This document shows, piece by piece, positions 59,392-64,000 of a DNA stretch of 64,000 nucleotides. A program made the translations under genes and the position numbers. Under the pieces are notes generated by a model that saw only the letters and a list, made by a program, of their open reading frames with translations, did not search any database and had not been told where the DNA came from. Every line of letters begins with the position of its first letter. Positions within the stretch are counted from its first letter, which is position 1. Origin of the DNA: Actinophytocola sp036402745. GTDB taxonomy: Bacteria > Actinomycetota > Actinomycetes > Mycobacteriales > Pseudonocardiaceae. The stretch lies in assembly GCF_036402745.1 (NCBI RefSeq), contig NZ_DASWSJ010000124.1, forward strand, positions 3,052 through 67,051. The letters run 5' to 3'.

Positions 59392-60321
59392 GTGCTGCGT
59401 TACCGGGTCATCCACGGTTACCGCAGGGCCTACCGGATGGTGGGCAGCGGGCCGGCGCTCCTGCTCGTACATGGCATCAGCGACCACTCGGGCACCTGGC
59501 TGCCGCTGCTGTCCTCCCTCGCCGAGCGCTACACGGTGATCGCGCCGGACCTGCTCGGCCACGGCGCGTCGGACAAGCCCCGCGCCGACTACGCGGCGGC
59601 GGCCTACGCGTGTGGGCTGCGTGACCTGCTCGGGGTCCTCGACGTCGAGCGCGTGACGGTCGTCGGCCACTCGCTGGGCGGCGGCGTGGCGATGCAGTTC
59701 GCGTACCAGTTCCCCGAGCGCTGCGAGCGGCTGGTGCTGGTGAGCAGTGGTGGGATCGGCCGCGCGGTGCACCCGGTGCTGCGGCTGGCGTCCGCGCCCG
59801 GCGCGGGCCTGGCCATCCCGTTCCTGACGGCCGGCCCGCTCCGCGAGGTGGTGAGCCGCGTGCTGCCGTTCGTGCCGGGCCTGGACTTCGGACCGGACCT
59901 GGCCTACGCGATCGACCGGTACGCGGCCCTGTCCGAGCCGCACGCGCGGACGGCGTTCCTGCGCACGCTGCGGTCGGTGGTGGACCTGCGCGGCCAGGTG
60001 GTGACGATGCTCGACCGGTGCTACCTGACCAGGGGCATCCCGACGCTGCTGGTGTGGGGTGGGCGCGACCGGATCGTCCCGGCGCGCCACGCCGGGATCG
60101 CGCACGCGGCGATGCCGGGCAGCCGCTTGGAGATCTTCGAGAAGGCGGGCCACTTCCCCCACCAGACCGAGCCCGACCGTTTCCTGGCCCTGCTGAACGA
60201 CTTCGTGGACACGACGACACCGGCCGAGCACGACGCCGCCCACTGGCGCACCCTGCTGCGGGCCGGCCGGACGGACGAGAATCCCGAGGTCTCCGCCACC
60301 ACGGTCAGCTCGGGCTCCTGA
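59392..60321 (+). CDS. alpha/beta hydrolase
   Basis: A 309-residue hydrolase with HGISDHSGTW (oxyanion region), VVGHSLGGGVAMQFAYQFPE (nucleophile Ser), GGRDRIVPARHAG (acid Asp) and KAGHFPHQTEPDRFLAL (His). Closest to epoxide hydrolase/meta-cleavage hydrolase-type enzymes; the substrate is unknown. GTG 59392 is 45 nt after the LiaF-like gene, so they may be co-transcribed. It ends 3 nt before the convergent GH43 gene. Confidence 0.87.
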   Translation: MLRYRVIHGYRRAYRMVGSGPALLLVHGISDHSGTWLPLLSSLAERYTVIAPDLLGHGASDKPRADYAAAAYACGLRDLLGVLDVERVTVVGHSLGGGVAMQFAYQFPERCERLVLVSSGGIGRAVHPVLRLASAPGAGLAIPFLTAGPLREVVSRVLPFVPGLDFGPDLAYAIDRYAALSEPHARTAFLRTLRSVVDLRGQVVTMLDRCYLTRGIPTLLVWGGRDRIVPARHAGIAHAAMPGSRLEIFEKAGHFPHQTEPDRFLALLNDFVDTTTPAEHDAAHWRTLLRAGRTDENPEVSATTVSSGS

Positions 60322-60324
60322 CCC

Positions 60325-61656
60325 TCAGGCCACCTCGAGGTAGTCCAGCTCCGCCCATCGGGTGAGGTACCGCAGCCGGATCGTGTTGAACCCGGCGGCG
60401 AGGTTCACCTGGACCGGCACCTGGGTCCAGGTGTCCCACCCCCGGTTGGGGTAGTTGACCACCTGCGGCGCGGCGCCGTTGACCGTCAGCGTGTGCTGGG
60501 CGTCGCCGTAGCCGGCCGCGTATCCGATGTGGACGGTGTAGGCGCCGGCCACCGGGGCGAACACCGAGCTGTCCACCCAGCTGTCCGCGTAGTCGATGCC
60601 AGCCGCCACCGCGCCCTGCGACGCGCCCGCCGCGCCGGTGCGCACGACCGCGTGGTTCAGCGTGCCCCGCTCGGCCTCGTACCGGACCCGGCTGCCGCGC
60701 ACGACCGGATAGTCGTCGGCCCAGCCGAGGCTCGCGGTGTACATCCCGCGGCCGCCGCCGGACAGGTGGCCGTGGAAGAAGATCTGGTTCCCGGCGACGT
60801 CCGCGCCACCCGGCCCGTTGACCGCGCCGTCCAGCGACGCGGTGGTCAGCAGCGGCCGGTACGCGCGGGTGTACGGGCCGGCCAGCGAGCCGGACACGGC
60901 GTAGCTCGTGTGGTAGTTGCCGGTGGTGTACACCCCGGCGGAGTAGAACAGCACGTACTGGGAGGGCCGCTTGACCAGCACCGGCGCCTCGATCACGCCC
61001 TCGTCCTCCGGGCGGTTGTTGCGCAGGAGCTCCACCCGGCCGCCGGTGAACGTCACGCCGTCCGCGGCGGTCGGCTGCAGCCAGAGGATCGCCGGCTGCC
61101 CGACCGCGTTGCCGTCGTTCTTGTAGAGCAGGTAGCGGGCACCGCCGGCGTCGACGAAGCTCGACGGGTCGATGTCGCCGCCTTCCCCGGCGTTGCACAC
61201 CAGCGGCTGGGCACCGGTCGGCTGGAACGGGCCCGCCGGGCCGGTCGCCACCGCGGCGCCGAGACACATCCGGCCGGTGGCCACGCTCGGCCCGGCGAAG
61301 TACAGGAGGAAGCGGCCGTCCGAGCGCTGCGAGACGTCCGGTGCCCAGAACCCGCCGTCCCCGGCCCACGCCGGCTTCTGCGGCAGCGCGTCACCGCGCA
61401 CCGTCCACGGACCGGTGGGACCGGGGGCCGTCGCGTACGGGACCCGGCCGGCGAAGGAGCTGGTCGAGTAGCCGTAGTACGTGCCACCGACCTGGATGAC
61501 CTCCGGGTCGGGGAAGTCCTGGCCGATCACCAGCGCCGGCGGCACCGACCGGACCTCGGCGGACACCGGCCCGGGCAGGGCCAGCACGACCGCGACCACG
61601 ACCGCGACCGCCAACGAGGCCGCCGCCGGCAGGCACCAGATTCGTGATGATTTCAC
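60325..61656 (-). CDS. secreted glycoside hydrolase family 43 with C-terminal carbohydrate-binding module
   Basis: A 443-residue secreted enzyme: signal peptide (AVAVVVAVVLALPGPVSA), five-bladed GH43 propeller (about 40-300) with FPDPEVIQVGGTYYGYSTSS (base Asp), PSSFVDAGG and EGVIEAPVLVKR (acid Glu), and a C-terminal CBM35/CBM6-like jelly roll (YEAERGTLNHAVV, YTVHIGYAAGYGD, GFNTIRLRYL). GH43 enzymes cleave arabinose- or xylose-containing polymers, so it is either a plant-polymer or cell-wall arabinan enzyme. GTG 61656 follows GGGGAG and lies inside a parS-like palindrome; the next codons are rare TCA, TCA and CGA. Confidence 0.88.
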   Translation of the reverse strand: MKSSRIWCLPAAASLAVAVVVAVVLALPGPVSAEVRSVPPALVIGQDFPDPEVIQVGGTYYGYSTSSFAGRVPYATAPGPTGPWTVRGDALPQKPAWAGDGGFWAPDVSQRSDGRFLLYFAGPSVATGRMCLGAAVATGPAGPFQPTGAQPLVCNAGEGGDIDPSSFVDAGGARYLLYKNDGNAVGQPAILWLQPTAADGVTFTGGRVELLRNNRPEDEGVIEAPVLVKRPSQYVLFYSAGVYTTGNYHTSYAVSGSLAGPYTRAYRPLLTTASLDGAVNGPGGADVAGNQIFFHGHLSGGGRGMYTASLGWADDYPVVRGSRVRYEAERGTLNHAVVRTGAAGASQGAVAAGIDYADSWVDSSVFAPVAGAYTVHIGYAAGYGDAQHTLTVNGAAPQVVNYPNRGWDTWTQVPVQVNLAAGFNTIRLRYLTRWAELDYLEVA

Positions 61657-61664
61657 GTGAAACT
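61649..61664. promoter_or_regulatory. parS-like ParB-binding palindrome
   Basis: The perfect 12-bp palindrome TTTCACGTGAAA (61651-61662) matches 13 of 14 bases of the parS core GTTTCACGTGAAAC and 13 of 16 of TGTTTCACGTGAAACA. It overlaps the start codon of the GH43 gene. Confidence 0.7.
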
Positions 61665-61759
61665 CCCCAGAGTTGGCGAATCACACCCTCATCTGACCTA
61701 CCGCAGAACGGGCTCGAATACCAGCCAGGTCCCGCTAACGGACCAGCGAAGCGGCGATC

Positions 61760-61789
61760 TGTGGACAACTCCGCGCATGTGGACAACTC
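61760..61789 (+). repeat. paired TGTGGACAACTC elements (DnaA-box-like), pair 3
   Basis: Perfect 12-mers at 61760-61771 and 61778-61789, 18-bp period, 47 bp before deoC. Confidence 0.75.
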
Positions 61790-61823
61790 AGCTACGCGGA
61801 CCGGACAGATCGGGTCGGACGCC

Positions 61824-61829
61824 TAGACT
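61824..61829 (+). promoter_or_regulatory. -10 box for leaderless deoC
   Basis: TAGACT ends 7 nt before ATG 61837. Confidence 0.65.
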
Positions 61830-61836
61830 CGGGCGC

Positions 61837-62805
61837 ATGGCAGCACCCTCACCGGCGAGAACCGGGTTACCCCCCGAGCTCGCCGACGCGACCCGTGACG
61901 AGACCGCACTGCGCCGGTTCCTCCACGGCCTTCCCGGCGTCGACCAGGTCGGCGTCGAGCAGCGCGCGGCCGGCCTCGCCACCCGCAGCATCAAGAAGGC
62001 CGCCAAGCTCTGGGCCATCGACACCGCCATCCGCATGGTCGACCTCACCACGCTCGAGGGCGCGGACACCGCCGGCAAGGTCCGCTCGCTGTGCGCCAAG
62101 GCCAGACGGCCCGACCCGGAGCGCCCCGAGGTGCCGCCGGTGGCCGCGGTCTGCGTCTACCCGGACATGGTCGCCACCGCGGCCGAGGCGCTCGGGAGCA
62201 CGGGCATCGGCATCGCCAGCGTGGCCACGGCCTTCCCCAGCGGGCGGTCCAGCATCCAGGTCAAGATCGCCGACACGGAGCTGGCCGTGGCCGACGGCGC
62301 CACCGAGGTCGACATAGTCATCGACCGCGGCGCGTTCCTGTCCGGGCACTACGGCCGGGTGTTCGACGAGATCGTCACGGTCAGGCACGCCAGCGGCGAC
62401 GCCCACCTCAAGGTCATTCTCGAGACCGGCGAGCTCGCCACCTACGACAACGTGCGCCGCGCGTCCTGGCTCGCCATGCTGGCCGGCGCCGACTTCATCA
62501 AGACGTCCACCGGCAAGATCAGCCCGGCGGCCACGCTGCCGGTCACCCACGTGATGCTCCAGGCCGTCCGCGACTGGCACGCCTCCACCGGTGACCGCAA
62601 GGGCGTCAAGTCGGCCGGCGGCATCCGCACCACCAAGGACGCCATCCGCTACCTGGTGGCCGTCCACGAGGTCGCCGGGCCGGCGTGGCTCACCCCAGAC
62701 CTGTTCCGCTTCGGCGCGTCCAGCCTGCTCAACGACCTGTTGATGCAGCGCCGCGCCCAACTCGAGGGCCACTACAGCGGCCCGGACTACGTGACGGTGG
62801 ACTGA
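61837..62805 (+). CDS. deoC: deoxyribose-phosphate aldolase
   Basis: A 322-residue class I aldolase that splits 2-deoxyribose-5-phosphate into glyceraldehyde-3-phosphate and acetaldehyde. The Schiff-base Lys is in ADFIKTSTGKI, with GVKSAGGIRT and the acidic EVDIVIDRGA strand. It has a longer N-terminus than E. coli DeoC (about 60 residues), usual for the actinobacterial branch. ATG 61837 is leaderless by spacing. The aldehyde dehydrogenase starts 1 nt after its stop and could oxidise the acetaldehyde. Confidence 0.95.
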   Translation: MAAPSPARTGLPPELADATRDETALRRFLHGLPGVDQVGVEQRAAGLATRSIKKAAKLWAIDTAIRMVDLTTLEGADTAGKVRSLCAKARRPDPERPEVPPVAAVCVYPDMVATAAEALGSTGIGIASVATAFPSGRSSIQVKIADTELAVADGATEVDIVIDRGAFLSGHYGRVFDEIVTVRHASGDAHLKVILETGELATYDNVRRASWLAMLAGADFIKTSTGKISPAATLPVTHVMLQAVRDWHASTGDRKGVKSAGGIRTTKDAIRYLVAVHEVAGPAWLTPDLFRFGASSLLNDLLMQRRAQLEGHYSGPDYVTVD

Positions 62806-62806
62806 C

Positions 62807-64000
62807 ATGACCACGTGGGAGTACGCGCCCGCACCGGAGTCGCGCGACATCGCCAACCTCAAGCCGAGCTACCGCATGTTCCTCGACGGTGAGTTCGTCG
62901 AGGGCGGTGGCGAGCCGCTGAAGACCATCAACCCGGCCACCGAGGAGGTGCTCGCCGAGGTCTCCACCGCCGCACCGTCCGATGTGGACAAAGCGGTGAA
63001 GGCGGCCCGCCGCGCCTACGACCGGGTGTGGGGCAGGATGCCCGGCGCCGAGCGGGCCAAGTACATCTTCCGCATCGCGCGGATGATCGCCGAGCGGTCC
63101 CGCGAGCTGGCCGTCCTCGAGAGCCTCGACAACGGCAAGCCCATCAAGGAGTCCCGCGACGTCGACGTGCCCACGGCGTCGGCCCACTTCTTCTACCACG
63201 CGGGCTGGGCCGACAAGCTCGGCTACGCGGGCCTGGGCCCCGACCCGCGCCCGCTCGGCGTGGCCGGCCAGGTCATCCCGTGGAACTTCCCGCTGCTGAT
63301 GGCCGCCTGGAAGATCGCGCCGGCGCTGGCCTGCGGCAACACCGTGGTGCTCAAGCCGGCCGAGACCACCCCGCTCACCGCGCTGGTGCTGGCCGAGATC
63401 ATCCAGCAGGCCGAGCTGCCCCCGGGCGTGGTCAACATCCTGCCCGGCGCCGGCGACGTGGGTGCCGAGCTGGTCGGCCACGCGGGCATCGACAAGGTCG
63501 CGTTCACCGGCTCCACCGACGTCGGCAAGCTCATCCAGCGCTCGCTCGCCGGCACCGGCAAGAAGCTCACCCTCGAGCTGGGCGGCAAGGCGGCCAACGT
63601 GGTCTTCGACGACGCGCCGCTCGACCAGGCCGTCGAGGGCATCGTCAACGGCATCTTCTTCAACCAGGGCCACGTGTGCTGCGCGGGCTCGCGGCTGCTG
63701 GTGCAGGAGTCGGTGGCCGACGAGCTGCTCGACAAGCTGCACGCCCGCGTCTCGACGCTGCGCATCGGCGACCCGCTGGACAAGAACACCGACGTCGGCG
63801 CCATCAACTCGCGCGAGCAGCTCGACAAGATCACCGAGCTGGTGTCCGCCGGCGAGGAGGAGGGCGCCACCCGGTGGACCAGCCCGTGCCCGTTGCCGGA
63901 CAAGGGCTTCTTCTTCGCGCCCACCGTGTTCGCGGGTGTCAGCCAGGCCATGCGCATCGCGCGCGAGGAGATCTTCGGCCCGGTGCTGTCGGTGCTCACG
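62807..64000 (+). CDS. aldehyde dehydrogenase, N-terminal 398 residues (cut by window edge)
   Basis: The frame stays open from ATG 62807 to the window end. It is an NAD(P)-dependent aldehyde dehydrogenase: GQVIPWNFPLLMAAWKIAPA (coenzyme), LKPAETTPLTAL, FTGSTDVGK, LELGGKAANVVF (general-base Glu) and NQGHVCCAGSRL with the catalytic Cys. Close coupling to deoC suggests acetaldehyde or a related deoxyribose-derived aldehyde as substrate. The C-terminal part is not in the window. Confidence 0.93.
   Translation, partial: MTTWEYAPAPESRDIANLKPSYRMFLDGEFVEGGGEPLKTINPATEEVLAEVSTAAPSDVDKAVKAARRAYDRVWGRMPGAERAKYIFRIARMIAERSRELAVLESLDNGKPIKESRDVDVPTASAHFFYHAGWADKLGYAGLGPDPRPLGVAGQVIPWNFPLLMAAWKIAPALACGNTVVLKPAETTPLTALVLAEIIQQAELPPGVVNILPGAGDVGAELVGHAGIDKVAFTGSTDVGKLIQRSLAGTGKKLTLELGGKAANVVFDDAPLDQAVEGIVNGIFFNQGHVCCAGSRLLVQESVADELLDKLHARVSTLRIGDPLDKNTDVGAINSREQLDKITELVSAGEEEGATRWTSPCPLPDKGFFFAPTVFAGVSQAMRIAREEIFGPVLSVLT

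Overview
The window is high-GC DNA (third codon positions almost all G or C) with GTG/TTG starts, actinobacterial -10 boxes and type VII secretion (T7SS) genes, so it comes from an actinomycete, most likely of the order Pseudonocardiales. The backbone follows the gene order I recall for M. tuberculosis Rv3264-Rv3315: LCP ligase, TIGR03089, fadE25-purE-purK, GtrA, PH-domain protein, birA, accD5-accE5, maf, accA3, glpD2/lpdA, M20 amidohydrolase, deoD, pmmB, upp. Between these blocks lie lineage-specific insertions. No rRNA, tRNA, CRISPR array or intact transposon was seen.

Layout. 1-4209: a truncated rmlB, two LytR-CpsA-Psr cell-wall ligases and a TIGR03089 protein. 4243-9485: a leftward run of acyl-CoA dehydrogenase, purE, purK and a GT87 mannosyltransferase, then a degenerate GGDEF-like gene. 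9733-11970: an ECF sigma factor fused to its own zinc-finger, membrane and extracellular domains. 12055-15947: two tandem GtrA paralogues, a two-component system and histidinol phosphatase. 15944-19316: a leftward T7SS toxin operon (YbaB-like, WXG100-like, a 774-residue protein ending in a TNT NAD+-glycohydrolase domain, and an overlapping putative immunity gene). 19407-22988: cbiZ, GNAT, HMG-CoA lyase, PH-domain protein and birA. 23143-30037: acyl-CoA carboxylase genes accD5, accE and accA3, with an MFS exporter, maf and a secreted hypothetical between them. 30056-31028: two DUF1707 membrane proteins. 31197-33771: a PE-like/PPE/EspG module. 33930-39608: glycerol use (glpD, glpF, glpK) and an LpdA-type flavoprotein. 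39729-42718: GGCT-like, small membrane and M20 genes. 42729-47343: methylmalonyl-CoA mutase mutA-mutB-meaB. 47412-54152: Ser/Thr kinase, purine nucleoside phosphorylase, phosphomannomutase, flavodoxin-like protein, MerR regulator, a Doc-like toxin/antitoxin pair and upp. 54200-64000: PadR regulator, a large NHL-repeat surface protein, a methyltransferase, a LiaF-like protein, a hydrolase, a secreted GH43, deoC and a truncated aldehyde dehydrogenase.

Functional links. BirA biotinylates AccA3, which with AccD5 and AccE makes (methyl)malonyl-CoA; MutAB/MeaB interconvert methylmalonyl- and succinyl-CoA using B12, and CbiZ salvages cobinamide. GlpF-GlpK-GlpD form a complete glycerol route. PNP, phosphopentomutase-like PmmB, DeoC, Upp and the aldehyde dehydrogenase fit nucleoside salvage and deoxyribose use. 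Two separate T7SS substrate modules are present, but no ESX membrane machinery is in the window.

Noncoding signals that stand out: three paired 12-mers TGTGGACAACTC containing the actinobacterial DnaA-box sequence; a near-perfect parS palindrome over the start of the GH43 gene; an interrupted palindrome GTCCA-N3-TGGAC scattered through genes; a 122-bp minisatellite; and many genes whose start codon sits 6-8 nt after a TANNNT box, as expected for leaderless mRNAs.
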